Made by a program: the position numbers and the translations under genes
NCBI RefSeq assembly: GCF_002127325.2
Contig: NC_035439.2
Location: 4,832,110 to 4,896,109 of the forward strand
DNA: 64,000 bases
Origin: Helianthus annuus
Taxonomy: Eukaryota > Streptophyta > Magnoliopsida > Asterales > Asteraceae
Direction of reading: 5' to 3'
Notes under the pieces: model-generated
What the model saw: only the letters and a program-made list of their open reading frames with translations
What the model was told of the DNA's origin: nothing
Databases searched by the model: none
In this document: piece after piece, positions 8,764 to 19,809 of the stretch
Layout: every line of letters begins with the position of its first letter
How positions within the stretch are numbered: position 1 is the first letter of the stretch

Positions 8764-11700
8764 ATGAGTTGTACAAGTCCTTGGGACTGGAGTATTGACT
8801 CACAATCTAGTCAAGAGCTAACCTCTGCTGCAGCTTGGGCGAAAAGTATGTTTCCACCGCCATCAATCAGTCCAAGTCAATGGGCATTGATATCCAACCA
8901 AAGTCAAAGCATTCAAAATCTTTTGATTAGTGAAAGCGAAACGGGCAGCAACAATCGTCCACCAAAGTTGAACCATATGAACGACTTTCCATCATGGAAA
9001 AACCGCTTTCACACGTATGTTCAAGGGCAAAGCACCGACCTTTGGACGTGTTTCATCAATGCATTCAATGCTAATCTTGAGGTTGCAGCATCCACTTCAG
9101 AAGGTTATGCCAACATGCTCGAAAATGACAAGAAGGCTTATGAATTGGAGAAAAAGGCCTTTGCTACACTTACACAAGCACTCAACAAAGATATCTATCA
9201 TCAGTTCTCCTACTGCAAGACCACGAAAACATTGTGGGATGCCTTAGTTGCTAGAGGAGAAGGCAATGCAGCTACTCGAAAGTCTCGTCATGATTTGTTG
9301 AAGAAAGAGTTTGAATCGTTTCAATTTTTGGAAAACGAAACTCTAAATGATATGACAACACGGTTCTATCATTTGATTAGTGAAATGTGTGCTTATGGGG
9401 TTGTCTCTACTCAACAAGACATGGTGAATAGGTTTGCTGACGCCTTACCTCCAAAGTGGAGTTCTTTTATTGAGTTGTTGAAGCATACTGGAACTCTAGA
9501 CACGGTTAACATCTATGAGTTCATTCAGAAGCTGGAACATAAAAATGATGAAGAAATCAGGAAGGCAAAGCGAGCTCCCGCTCCTCAGAATACAGAAATG
9601 TACCTTCCAGGCTTCGATGTTTTGGCAAGATCCGCTGCAGCTCAGCAACCTAAACTGCAAACTGCATTTGTGTCCAACACAAGTTCTCTTCCGTTTCCTC
9701 AATCAACTGCTGCTCCGGCTTTTGATCCGAGGTCTTACATTCCCGTCCCAACACAGCCACAACCACAAGTTCAACCACCACAACAACAACAGCAGGCTCA
9801 TTATACAAACAATCCTCAACCTCAAAATCCTCACACAATCCGAGTCGATAATTCAAACCTTTCACACATCAGCATTGAAGTTGCTAAGGAGCATATGGAA
9901 ATTATAAATACAATGGTCAGTGCTTACTGTGGTTTGTTAGCAGGTCAGCTTGGAAACATCAACATGACCAATGAAGATTATCAACAGATCGACAAGGAAG
10001 AAATGGAGTTGATGGATATCAAATGGGCTTTTGCCAGTGCAGTGAGAAGGGCAAAAGATTTCATGGCTCGTACTGGAAGAACTTCGTTGGAAGGAAAGAA
10101 AGATACGAAGTACGGGTTTGATATCAACGCCGTTACATGCTTCAATTGTGGTAATAAAGGGCACTTCAAATGTGAGTGCACTCGACCAACAAAACAAGGC
10201 AATCACAACCCTTTCAAAAACCAGACGAGTACTACAAATGTGAATGCCCAGCAAGAAAACCGTGAAAGGAGGATTGTGGCAGTTAATAACAATCAGGGCC
10301 AGTCTGGAACTTCAAATCCCAATCGGGCTTTGGCTGTTCACTCTGATGAGGGATGTGACTGGTCTGTGCAGTTTGGTGAAGGTGATCAAGGAAGTGGAAC
10401 AGCTTGTTATGCAAAGATCATCACTCACATCAAACAAGATCATAAAGAAGAGTCCTCTGAAAGTGATGATAGTTCTGGTTATTCTGGAAGTTCTGATGAA
10501 GAAGGCTCTGTTTCTGGGGATAATCAATCAGAGTCTGATGTGAAGGAGGAAGCAGGTTCTGGTGTTGAGGATTTATTGAATGAAGCTGATGATCTTATGT
10601 GTCAGAAATCAATTCTGATCAAGAAGGCTGCTACTGCATCCAGGGAAATGGAAAAGTTCTTTTCTGAAGACGGATCTTCTTCTTTTCAAACTGCTTTTAT
10701 GACAAATGTGTCATCCTCTTCGAGTCAGGTAAATTCTGAACCTCCTGTTCCTAATGTTTGTGAATCATGTGCTGAAATGAAGCTTGAACTAGAAAAGCTT
10801 CATAGTCATAATCAAAATTTGGTTATTGAACTTTCCAAATGCAAAGAGGCAAATATGGCTTTAACTCGGAATGAAAAATATTTTAAATCAGTAATTGAAA
10901 CATTAAAGAAAAATGTGTCCGAAGTGAACAAAGTAGTTTACCACAAGCAAGTAAGTATAAATGAATATATTAACATTGTGGAAGAAACTAAGAAGCAATT
11001 AGCCATTGCCCAATGCGAGCATGATGCGATCAAACAAAAATTGGAAAGTTATTCTAACTCCCAATTTGTGCTTGATCACATCATCGATGTTCAACAACCG
11101 AAGGGAAATCAGAAAGGCATAGGGTATAAGAAATGTCCGCCCCCTTTGATGAACAATTATACCAAGATGCCTGATGAGGAGGAAATGCCTCGGTATGAAC
11201 CCAGTGTGCCTCTTGATGTTGAGGAATTTGCTACTGGCCTAGGGTTCAAACCGGACAATTCTTCAAACACATCCTCTAAGCAACAAGAAACTTCATCATC
11301 CATGAAGCAAAGTCCTCCAATTATCGAGGACTATGAGACATCGGATGATGAATCAGACGTGGATGTAAGTGATCAGGATAAATCACTTAACAAGATGAAA
11401 GGAGTAGTTATTCCACGAGAAAATCACATTCTTTGTGATCCCGATACTCCTGATGTCCCATCTGTTAAGAAACAAGTGATTGATTCTGTCAAAGTTGTTA
11501 AGACATGTGGGTCTACTGTTAAAAGCAGTAATGTGTTGTATACATTGGTTGGAGATGATAAAATCTACTCAGGTCACGATTTCCCAATGAAAAATGTAAA
11601 TCAATCTTTGATTGACAAAGTCTTTGAAGACAACACAAACAAATTTTTGGGAAAAACACTTCCGGGAATTGTTGTAACACAATGTGATCCAATTCCTAAG

Positions 11701-12498
11701 GCTGAGATTAGAAAACAGTTTGGTAATCAAAAATCTTCAACCACTCAACAACCTAGTGCTTCTAATGGTAAACAACCAGTCAAACGAGCTCAAAAGCATA
11801 AAGTTTCTCAGATGAAGTCTGAAACAAAAGGAGCTCGATTTCAAAAGAAAGCAAAAGATGTCAAGTTCGTGTCATCCAAGGGTACTGATAGGATTGAAAC
11901 TTTTGAGAACAAATCTAACACTGATTTTGTAAAACAAGTCACAATCTTAAAACGTAACAGTGATAACAATTACACTCAACGCACAAATGGGTGTGATGAA
12001 AAGGCTAGTACCTCGGGTTCCACGAGTTCGACATCTTGTGGTCAATCAAGTTCTCCTAAATTTGTTGAAAGGAGAACATGTTTTAAATGTGGAGAAATTG
12101 GGCACATCATCAAAAACTGCCCAAATGCTCCAAAGAATAAATTTGTTGAGAAAAATCCACCTGAAATAGGTCATCCTCAACGTCGGTCAGTTTCACCTAA
12201 ACATGATAAACGAACTGTAAAAGAACAAGAAACTAAACAACGACGTAAGAACATGAAAACTGTTGAAAAAGCTTTAAAATCTGAAGTTAAAACAGTTCAA
12301 AGGGAACCAAGTGTGTCACAACCTGTAAAACCAGAATCTTCAAAAACTGGTAGGCAAAAACGAACTTGGTTACCTAAGGCGGGTGACAATTCAGGGGGAG
12401 CAGTTGTTCTTGAAAACCATCAAGAGATTGATATCACGTTTCGTGATGCTCAGGGACGACCCAAGACCACTAAGGCTTGGGTCCCCATTCTCAACTGA
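8764..12498 (+). CDS. gag: Copia Gag, long form (1244 aa)
   Basis: The start was chosen at MSCTSPWDWS, because codons before it lack an ATG. A copia-type Gag (UBN2-like) domain covers roughly residues 60-270 (PKLNHMNDFPSWKNRFHTYV onward). A proline/glutamine-rich linker follows. A CCHC zinc knuckle CFNCGNKGHFKCEC is near residue 459. A long acidic and coiled-coil region comes next, then a basic region, and a second knuckle CFKCGEIGHIIKNC near residue 1106. Two knuckles ~650 residues apart is unusual; copia Gag is commonly a few hundred residues with one. The frame ends AWVPILN then TGA, and protease follows in another frame. Gag packages element RNA in cytoplasmic particles. The frame is fully open. 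Confidence 0.88.
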   Translation: MSCTSPWDWSIDSQSSQELTSAAAWAKSMFPPPSISPSQWALISNQSQSIQNLLISESETGSNNRPPKLNHMNDFPSWKNRFHTYVQGQSTDLWTCFINAFNANLEVAASTSEGYANMLENDKKAYELEKKAFATLTQALNKDIYHQFSYCKTTKTLWDALVARGEGNAATRKSRHDLLKKEFESFQFLENETLNDMTTRFYHLISEMCAYGVVSTQQDMVNRFADALPPKWSSFIELLKHTGTLDTVNIYEFIQKLEHKNDEEIRKAKRAPAPQNTEMYLPGFDVLARSAAAQQPKLQTAFVSNTSSLPFPQSTAAPAFDPRSYIPVPTQPQPQVQPPQQQQQAHYTNNPQPQNPHTIRVDNSNLSHISIEVAKEHMEIINTMVSAYCGLLAGQLGNINMTNEDYQQIDKEEMELMDIKWAFASAVRRAKDFMARTGRTSLEGKKDTKYGFDINAVTCFNCGNKGHFKCECTRPTKQGNHNPFKNQTSTTNVNAQQENRERRIVAVNNNQGQSGTSNPNRALAVHSDEGCDWSVQFGEGDQGSGTACYAKIITHIKQDHKEESSESDDSSGYSGSSDEEGSVSGDNQSESDVKEEAGSGVEDLLNEADDLMCQKSILIKKAATASREMEKFFSEDGSSSFQTAFMTNVSSSSSQVNSEPPVPNVCESCAEMKLELEKLHSHNQNLVIELSKCKEANMALTRNEKYFKSVIETLKKNVSEVNKVVYHKQVSINEYINIVEETKKQLAIAQCEHDAIKQKLESYSNSQFVLDHIIDVQQPKGNQKGIGYKKCPPPLMNNYTKMPDEEEMPRYEPSVPLDVEEFATGLGFKPDNSSNTSSKQQETSSSMKQSPPIIEDYETSDDESDVDVSDQDKSLNKMKGVVIPRENHILCDPDTPDVPSVKKQVIDSVKVVKTCGSTVKSSNVLYTLVGDDKIYSGHDFPMKNVNQSLIDKVFEDNTNKFLGKTLPGIVVTQCDPIPKAEIRKQFGNQKSSTTQQPSASNGKQPVKRAQKHKVSQMKSETKGARFQKKAKDVKFVSSKGTDRIETFENKSNTDFVKQVTILKRNSDNNYTQRTNGCDEKASTSGSTSSTSCGQSSSPKFVERRTCFKCGEIGHIIKNCPNAPKNKFVEKNPPEIGHPQRRSVSPKHDKRTVKEQETKQRRKNMKTVEKALKSEVKTVQREPSVSQPVKPESSKTGRQKRTWLPKAGDNSGGAVVLENHQEIDITFRDAQGRPKTTKAWVPILN

Positions 12499-12514
12499 TG
12501 TTTTTACATGACAT

Positions 12515-13117
12515 GTGCAGGGTGTTCTAGGAGGAACTATTAATAGTCATTGGATTGTTGATAGTGGAGCATCCAGGCACATGACTGGCGACTTACGGCT
12601 CCTATACGACGTGAGAAACATTAGAGGAGGGTATGTCGCATTTGCGGGAAACAAAGGCGGATTCATCACTGGAGAGGGAAGTATCTCCAATGGCATCGTG
12701 TGCTTTGATAAGATCAATTATGTTAAGCAAATTGATCATAATCTTCTCAGTGTGTCGCAAATCTGCGATAAAAAATTCACCGTGCATTTTGATGATGCCG
12801 GCTGCTATGTGCTGAAACCTGGATTCAAAATTCCACAAGAATGGATTCTCTTATCGGCTCCGAGAGTTAATGATCTGTATATTCTCGACATGAGCCAGGC
12901 GATTACTACATCTGCACAAGTCACTTGCTTTGTCTCGAAAGCCACGGAAAAGGAGTCTATATCTTGGCACAGAAGAATGGGACACATTCACTTGAGAAAG
13001 ATGAACCATTTGGTGAAAAATAATCTCGTGAATGGTGTGCCTGTGAGAAGTTTTCATTTACAAGATATCTGTGTCTCGTGCCAAAAGGGAAGCAAACAAA
13101 GAAGTCTCACCCTTTGA
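12515..13117 (+). pseudogene. pol: Copia protease and GAG-pre-integrase, frame broken
   Basis: The protease active site is visible as WIVDSGASRHMTG (near 12552-12590). The GAG_pre-integrase region follows (SWHRRMGHIHLRKMNHLV) with the cysteine pair CVSCQKG at the start of integrase. This region is in a different frame from gag, whose TGA is 17 bp upstream. At about 13087-13092 one base appears to be missing in the AAAAGGGAAGC run. Translation then stops at 13117, while the integrase continues in the next frame from 13078. Without recoding, protease and integrase are not joined. Confidence 0.8.
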
Positions 13118-15924
13118 AGAAAATCAACACTGTCAGCATGCCTCTCGAACGTCTTCATATGGATCTTTTTGGACCTATGAAACACAAGACAACATTCGGA
13201 GATGCTTATTGTCTAGTTGTTACTGATGATTATTCTAGATTTTCTTGGGTATCCTTCATGGCACACAAGAGTCAAACTCCTGGCATCCTCAAGGATCTTC
13301 TTACAATGTTGGAGAATCTCTATTCTTTGAAAGTGAAGAGGATCCGAAGCGACAATGGAACCGAATTCAAGAATCAAGTTATGGATGAGTTTTGTACTTC
13401 TAAAGGCATTCTTCATGAGTACAGTTCTCGTTATACTCCACAACAAAATGGTGTCGCGGAGAGGAAGAATCATACGATTATAGAAACTGCAAGAACAATG
13501 TTAGTAGAGTCGGAACTCCCTATTCAATTCTGGGGGGAGGCTGTATCGGCTGCATGCTACACGTTAAACAGAGTTCTTACAGTAAAGAGACATGGCAAAA
13601 CTTGCTTCGAACTCCTTCAGAAAAGGAAACCGGATCTTTCTTACCTAGAACCGTTTGGTGCTCCATGTACTATGATTGAGCCTGATGGAAAGTTTGGAGC
13701 TAAAGCTATCGAGGGTTTCTTCCTTGGATATGCTACTCCGAATTTTCGTGTTTGGAATCTGGCTACCAAAAAGATTGAGCTATGGAGTGAAGTGAGGGTT
13801 CAAAGGTACACGAGTCCTGTTAGGGCTCCGGGTGATCCGTGGATGTTCGATTATGATGGTCTATTTGACTCCTTTAATCTGCCAACCTTTGACGAAGAGT
13901 CAGCAGCGGCTAGGATGCTGTTGGAAAGTGACAACGCTGCTGTCTCACCTTTGGTTAGACCTATTGTTGTTGACCCTCAAGCTTCTTCGTCTGTCAACAA
14001 TATGGTTCAAAATGAGGTTTATGAAGATGCTGCGGATTACAATGAATCTTCTGAAGATGATGAATATCATGATGCAGCTGAAGGATCTTCGGCTCCAGCT
14101 GCTCCTGTTCAAGGTGCCTCTGGTGATACACCTCATATGCAGAATGTAGACACTGCTGAAGGGAATGCATCCACCTCTACACACATTCCTGGTGTGGAGT
14201 TGGTTGTTGATCTTAATCTTAACAATTTGGGTATCAATGCACGTGTGCCAGAAAATCCTGAAATGAGGATTCATGATACCCACCCCCAGCAGAATATTAT
14301 AGGAGATGTCCATCGCGGTGTGCAGACGCGTAATCAGCTGAGAAACAACCGGAATGCTAGTTTGTATTCAGCTATAAGAGAATCTGGTCTCCAAAATGAC
14401 TGGTCCTTCGCGTGTTACGTGTCACAAGAAGAACCAAAATCGTGGAAAGAAGCGTTGAAAGACAGTGCTTGGGTTGAAGCCATGCAGGAAGAATTGCAAC
14501 AATTTCAAAAGCTTGGTGTTTGGAAGCTTGTTGAAAAACCTGAGAACTACAAGAAAATTGGCACTCGATGGGTCTTCAAATGCAAGAAAGACGACCGTGG
14601 AGTGGTTATTCGGAACAAAGCTCGTTTAGTCGTTCAAGGTTTTCGTCAGATAGAAGGGATCGACTACAACGAAGTCTATGCACCTGTTGCACGTCTGGAA
14701 GCTATTCGGATCTTTCTGGCTTATGCCTCATTCAAAGGATTCAAGGTTTACCAGATGGACGTCAAAAGTGCATTCTTACATGGTGTGGTTGAAGAAGAGG
14801 TGTATGTCGAACAGCCCCCAGGTTTTGAAGATCCTATCCATCCCGATCGGGTTTGGTTGCTCAACAAAGCTCTCTATGGTCTTCATCAAGCACCACGAGC
14901 TTGGTATGCAACCTTATCCACCTATCTGCTGGAGAATGGTTTTCGAAGATGACTTATCGATTGTACTCTCTTCATCAAAGAACAAGATGGAGATCTTCTT
15001 CTGGTACAGGTATATGTTGATGATATTATTTTTGGTTCTACTAATGATGTTTTGTGTAGGAATTTCGAGCGCATTATGCAGGATAAATTCGAGATGAGTG
15101 CTATGGGGGAAATGACCTTCTTCTTGGGCCTACAAGTGCAACAAACTGAGTCTGGGATTTTCATCCATCAGACTAAATATGTTGGTGACATCTTGAGCCG
15201 GTTCCAGATGTCCGATGCAACGCCCATTGGTACCCCACTGCCACAAAATCACGGAATTACTCTAGACTTGAAGGGTGAAGCTGTTAGCCCCTCATACTAT
15301 CGCGCAATGATCGGATCTCTTATGTACCTCACAGCATCAAGGCCAGACATAATGTACCCAACATGCCTGCTTGCAGCTGTAAAAAGGATTTTTCGTTATT
15401 TGAAGGGTTACCCTGACACCGGTCTATGGTACCCTAGGGATAATAACTTTGACTTGATCGCATTCAGTGATTCTGATCATGGCGGATGTAAAATCGACGG
15501 CAAATCCACAACGGCTGGATGTCAGTTTTTAGGAAATCGCCTAGTCACATGGCAGTGCAAGAAGCAGACGTGCGTCGCTACATCAACATGCGAAGCTGAA
15601 TACATTGCTGCCTCAAGTTGTTGCTCCCAAGTTCTTTGGATCCAACAACAATTACGCGACTACGGTTTTGAATTCCTAACTACACCTATTTACGTTGATA
15701 ATTCTGCTGCATTACAGATCACTTAAAATCCTGTGCAGCACTCAAACACCAAACACATCGAAATCAAATATCACTTCATACGTGATTGCTTTGAGAAAAG
15801 GCTAATCGATGTTGTTAAGGTCCACACCGATGACCAACGTGCCGACCTTTTTACCAAAGCATTTGACAAATCAAGATTTGACTTTTTATTATTGGTAAAC
15901 GACATTAAGGTCAAGCAAGAGTAA
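13078..15924 (+). pseudogene. pol: Copia integrase-RT-RNase H, two in-frame stops
   Basis: One frame runs from integrase to the end of RNase H. Integrase shows [17 protein letters not shown] and [15 protein letters not shown], the D,D35E core. RT shows [26 protein letters not shown], the [11 protein letters not shown] block and the catalytic YVDDIIFGS. RNase H shows FSDSDHGG, CEAEYIAAS and HIEIKYHFIRD. A TGA at 14950-14952 cuts just before YVDD and a TAA at 15724-15726 cuts in RNase H; the frame is otherwise open to TAA at 15922. All catalytic residues remain visible. With near-identical LTRs this argues for recent damage or mobilisation in trans. Confidence 0.9.
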
Positions 15925-16445
15925 ACCAACATCGGAAAATCATTTTTGTAAATACCTTTGTGTTTTAAATTTGTCTTAGTTTATTGATTTTAGGGGGGAG
16001 TAAATCCAAAAATCAGAAAATCCAAAAACATCAAAAAATTTCAAAAACACAAAAACAATAGAAAAACAAAAATGAGTTTCCTGGCGAGCAAAAGAGAAAA
16101 TGATAGTACATCAGTGGTCTATTCAAACCTCTTTAAACCTTAAATGAAAAACGATAAGCAGCTCTATATAAGATGTATCGGTAGGCTCACAATCATTTTA
16201 AAGTGTGCAGGGTGATATAAATCTTAAATCGACTGAAGACCAGGTGGGAACCATTCATTGGCATATGGTCTTAGTACCGAAATTTCGTTTGACAGATTGC
16301 CGAGGTTCTGAGATATTCGGTCTTTATGCTGCTTATCATCTGGGTATCATGGTTGTATCTTTTACCGAAAAATAACGGGGACACAAGTCTAGATCTTCCA
16401 TGATACTATACATACGTGTACATATTACATACTGCATTCGACCTC

Positions 16446-16659
16446 AATAAGTGATAAACAATCACATGTCCAAACAAATAAGTGATAAAATATCACATTT
16501 ATCCGGGAGTCAAGTTCGTCTCTCTGCTGTACGAAAGTACTGACCTGTTCACGGACTTGCTCCTGTGCCCTCATGCATATGAAAATCAAGTTCCTCATAA
16601 ATAAGTGATTATATCACATAGGGCTTGTTTTCAAATCAAAATAAGTGAGTATCTCACAT
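16446..16659 (+). repeat. Four dispersed GTGAT...ATCAC hairpin motifs
   Basis: AATAAGTGATaaacaATCACAT (16446-16467), AATAAGTGATaaaatATCACAT (16477-16498), AATAAGTGATtATATCACAT (16600-16619) and AATAAGTGAGtatCTCACAT (16640-16659). In the fourth copy the stem changes on both arms (GTGAT/ATCAC to GTGAG/CTCAC), so pairing is kept. They lie in the element's 3' untranslated region. Confidence 0.75.
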
Positions 16660-17771
16660 CTTATACGGTCAAACAGATGATAATCAGTATACTCACCGGT
16701 AAGATGAACTCTCGTGCATACCTTGATACGGGAATGTGTCGTGATGTGGATGAACACCGGTCGGTAAGTATAAATCATACCTTAACGTATCCCCTCGCCA
16801 TGATTACATCTGATAAGTTGAGCTTAAGTGGACAACAATACCGATAATTGTTATAGGATGCTTATCTTAATGTTAACTAACTGAACAACAAGAGTGTTTT
16901 GACATGACCGTACACTGATATGATTCTCTTACCCTCGAAACTCGCAAAAAGAATGTCTGTATATATTTATTTACTGCTTAACTTTTATTGTCTTATTTTA
17001 AACAGTTTCGTCGTTTGGTGCATATCAGCTCGACATTAGCGGTGATGTCGTTTGATAACACTCAAAGGATATTAAAATTGTTGTTTTTAATTTATTCAAA
17101 AATACCAAAAAGATTTTAGGTGTGTTTTAATATAAACTTTGTAAAAGCCAAAAAGATTTTATTTCTACTTTATTTTCGATCGTACGATGTTGGAGCTCGA
17201 GCCTTCGTTACCTGAAACCTGAACGAAAACCGAATTGACTAAATCTTCATAAACGGTCGAAATTTGCAAGTTTTGAAAGTTAAATCTAAAATTGAGAAAT
17301 TTATTAAACTTTCAAACTGTCGGACGGTGTTTGATTGAAATATGGTCATTCGTGTGTCATTAGTTTATAATAACTATTCCAAGCAGTTGTTCTCATTACG
17401 CGTTTAGATTTCTTGCATGTGCAGACTCTAAAGGCTAGGAGAACATGGTCGATGACCAGCTTTGGAATGAAGACACGACGTGAAGGCACTCAAAAGATGA
17501 AGATGATCGAGTTGCCGTGGACCATCATCAACACCACAAGGATCTTAAGCTTTGAAGATCAAGTCATTCACGAGCATAACTCAAGGGGGAGCTTATGTTA
17601 AGGGGGAGTTTGTCAACACACTTCCTACATGATACGGGTAGTTTGTTGATACACTTTCTGCTTTCAAGACGTGAAGACTTTGAAGATCCTCCGACGTTGA
17701 AGACTTGAAAGGACATCAGAGTCATGAAGACACGAAGATCAAAGATGATCAAGATCAAGACAAAGCTACAG

Positions 17772-17784
17772 CCAAGGGGGAGTT
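17772..17784 (+). other. Copia polypurine tract
   Basis: CCAAGGGGGAGTT directly precedes the 3' LTR (17785). It is the expected plus-strand primer site. Confidence 0.85.
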
Positions 17785-18444
17785 TGTTGGTGCACTTGTG
17801 TCTGTACTTTGTCTGTATTCGGTCTCGATGTAAAACGATGTCTATGTTAGTCTTGTAAGTTTGACCAAGCCAACTATCCTCCTAGTTTGACTTGGCCAAA
17901 CAGTTTGTGCATGAATGTAAAATGTCTGTGCCGAAGGATGTCTCATCGAAGGATAGTTTAGATCCTTCGATGAGCTCGAAAGATGAATCTCGACAGATCA
18001 TCCTTCGAGATATACATAGGTCCTTCGACAGGTTTAACTTCGATAGATGATCCTTAGATCATCTATCGGATCCTTCGATCAGCCTTGATGATCCTTCGGA
18101 CAGACTACCTGTGTTTGGGTATAAATACCCATGCAGTATGTTCTTTTCGGTAGAGACTTGGATAGACAGACACAGATAGAAAGATAGACACTCGAGAGAT
18201 AGTGAGAGCTTTCTGTCAAGAACACACACACACATTAGAGAGTTTGCAAAACAGATTTGTAAACCTTGTGCTTGTAACCGGAACCTTCATTCGCATTAAT
18301 ACAAGTGGTGTTAATCGGTGAATCTTGTGTGTTTTGTGTTTGTGCTTGTTTCAACTCGGTTTGCACTCTAGCTTGGATTCCGCAGTCGCTAGTGTGTTAA
18401 TATAACAAGGATTAGGTTTCATCTCGACCTCCGAGGGACCTACA
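17785..18444 (+). repeat. Copia 3' LTR
   Basis: 660 bp, same termini and TATA palindrome as the 5' LTR, with two visible substitutions. It is followed by the TSD CAAAT. Confidence 0.95.
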
Positions 18445-18895
18445 CAAATAATAAAACAATATATCTTTAAAAATCTCGTTTATCATATGGGTTGAATAAA
18501 TGTAATTTTATATATTAAATAATAAAAAAATTATATTTAAGAACCACGTGTATTGTACGGGTTAAGTAAATGTAATTTTATATATTAAATAATGAAAAGG
18601 TTACATTTTTAAGAACATCATGTATTGTATGGGTTGAGCACATGTAATTTTATATACCAATCAATAAAAAATTATATCTTGTTATATCTTTATAAACCAT
18701 GTGTATTGTACAGATTGAATAAATCTAATTTTATATACCACATAATAAAAGAAGTTATATTTTTAAAAACCCGGTGTATTACACGAGTTGCATAAATATA
18801 ATTTTGTATAGTTAATAATAAAAATATTATATCTTTAAAAAACTCGTTTATTACACGGGTTGAATGAATCTAATAAAAAATTATATCTTAAAAAA
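18445..18895 (+). repeat. AT-rich ~72-bp minisatellite array
   Basis: About six further units follow the copia 3' end. Each has a CGTGTATTGTACGGGTT-like palindromic head, then AAATGTAATTTTATATA and AATAATAAAAAATTATAT. Units start near 18473, 18540, 18612, 18691, 18763 and 18836 and are 15-30% diverged by eye. The copia TSD lies inside the first unit of this array. Confidence 0.8.
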
Positions 18896-19376
18896 AACTA
18901 ACGGATATACTCCATATATGATAAATGATGGATGTGGTGATTGCGGTAATGATTCTTATAAATGTCACATAAACATAGTGAATACCGTATTTGAGTTGAG
19001 AGTTGAACACGAAAATAAAAGTATAGAACCAATATACATTGATTAATGTATTTGTTTACCCCTTATAAACATTTTTGAAATAGGTTCTACCCTTAACTAC
19101 TTTAGTTTAATAAAATATAAATCATTTACATTATATTAATTTATATTTAGTGTACGTCTTTTGTTAATTTCAGGATAAATAATTTTAAAATCTAATAAAT
19201 ATTTCAAAATATTATATTATCTCCTATACGAACTATTTAAATTTATATGAAATTTAATTTTATAATTACCTTTAATTAATATTAATTATCTATAATTAAG
19301 TGGAGGGAGAGGAAAAAACTAAAAAATAGATGGCTCAACTGAATGACATGTGTCTCCTCATTGGTTTCTTTTATTA
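18896..19376. other. AT-rich intergenic sequence
   Basis: No gene or repeat boundary recognised. The short plus-strand frame at 18864-19046 is AT-driven and begins inside the minisatellite. Confidence 0.4.
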
Positions 19377-19776
19377 GGGTGAACGGGGCGTAAGCGGGGA
19401 GGGGAGCGGGGAGTGTGTTTGCCGCGGGGGCACACCGCCACCATCAACTTTTGCCGCATAGGGGGAGCCAATTGGAGGACTAGTCACCGTATGGAGAGAA
19501 GAGTTGTTTGGTAAGTTTTTTAATGTTTTTTTTTAATTTTTTATTTAATGTAATGTTTTTAATAAGTTTTTTAATTTAATGTAATTTTATTTTGTTAGAA
19601 TTATTTTGTTTCATTTATTAATTAATTAAAAAAGAAAAAAAATAGTTTGTCTCATGAGGGGTGTGCTCCGTATGTTTTTGGGCAAAAGGGGAGTTAGAGA
19701 GGGGAAATGACATGGCATCGTACGATTAGGTTAAAAAACATTCCCCTCACCTCATTAGGGGGCACCCCCTTCACCG
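19377..19776. mobile_element. Possible PIF/Harbinger-like MITE
   Basis: A 400-bp segment has imperfect inverted ends: GGGTGAACGGGGCG on the left, and the right-end complement CGGTGAAGGGGGTG. It is flanked by TTA on both sides (19374-19376, 19777-19779). The G-rich arms contrast with the AT-rich surroundings. The terminal match is imperfect and TTA alone is weak evidence in AT-rich DNA. Confidence 0.42.
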
Positions 19777-19809
19777 TTATTTAGTATAGATATAGATTAT
19801 ATAATTATA

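Larger units (their letters stand above)
15925..17784 (+). other. Copia 3' region after pol
   Basis: About 1.86 kb lies between pol and the 3' LTR with no convincing env-like frame; only short frames are seen (e.g. 16605-16847). It holds several polypurine tracts (AGGGGGGAG near 15992, AAGGGGGAG near 17583 and 17600, AAGGGGGAG at about 17774) and four hairpin-forming motifs at 16446-16659. Confidence 0.7.
7213..18444 (+). mobile_element. Full-length Ty1/copia retrotransposon, recent
   Basis: The 11.2-kb element has 660-bp LTRs (7213-7872, 17785-18444), both starting TGTTGGTG and ending CCTACA. It has a tRNA-iMet-type primer site and purine tracts, with gag, protease, integrase, RT and RNase H in the copia order. 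A perfect TSD CAAAT (7208-7212, 18445-18449) flanks it. By eye the LTRs differ at two positions only (7566/18138 and 7813/18385). Reading frames carry two stops and one frameshift, so this copy could not act alone. The long gag with a second zinc knuckle, and ~1.9 kb of sequence after pol, suggest the SIRE/Maximus side of copia. That lineage call is tentative. Confidence 0.93.

Noticed and set aside
15925..17784. Env-like gene of a SIRE-type copia
   Set aside because: No long frame, signal peptide or membrane segment was found; only short frames are present.
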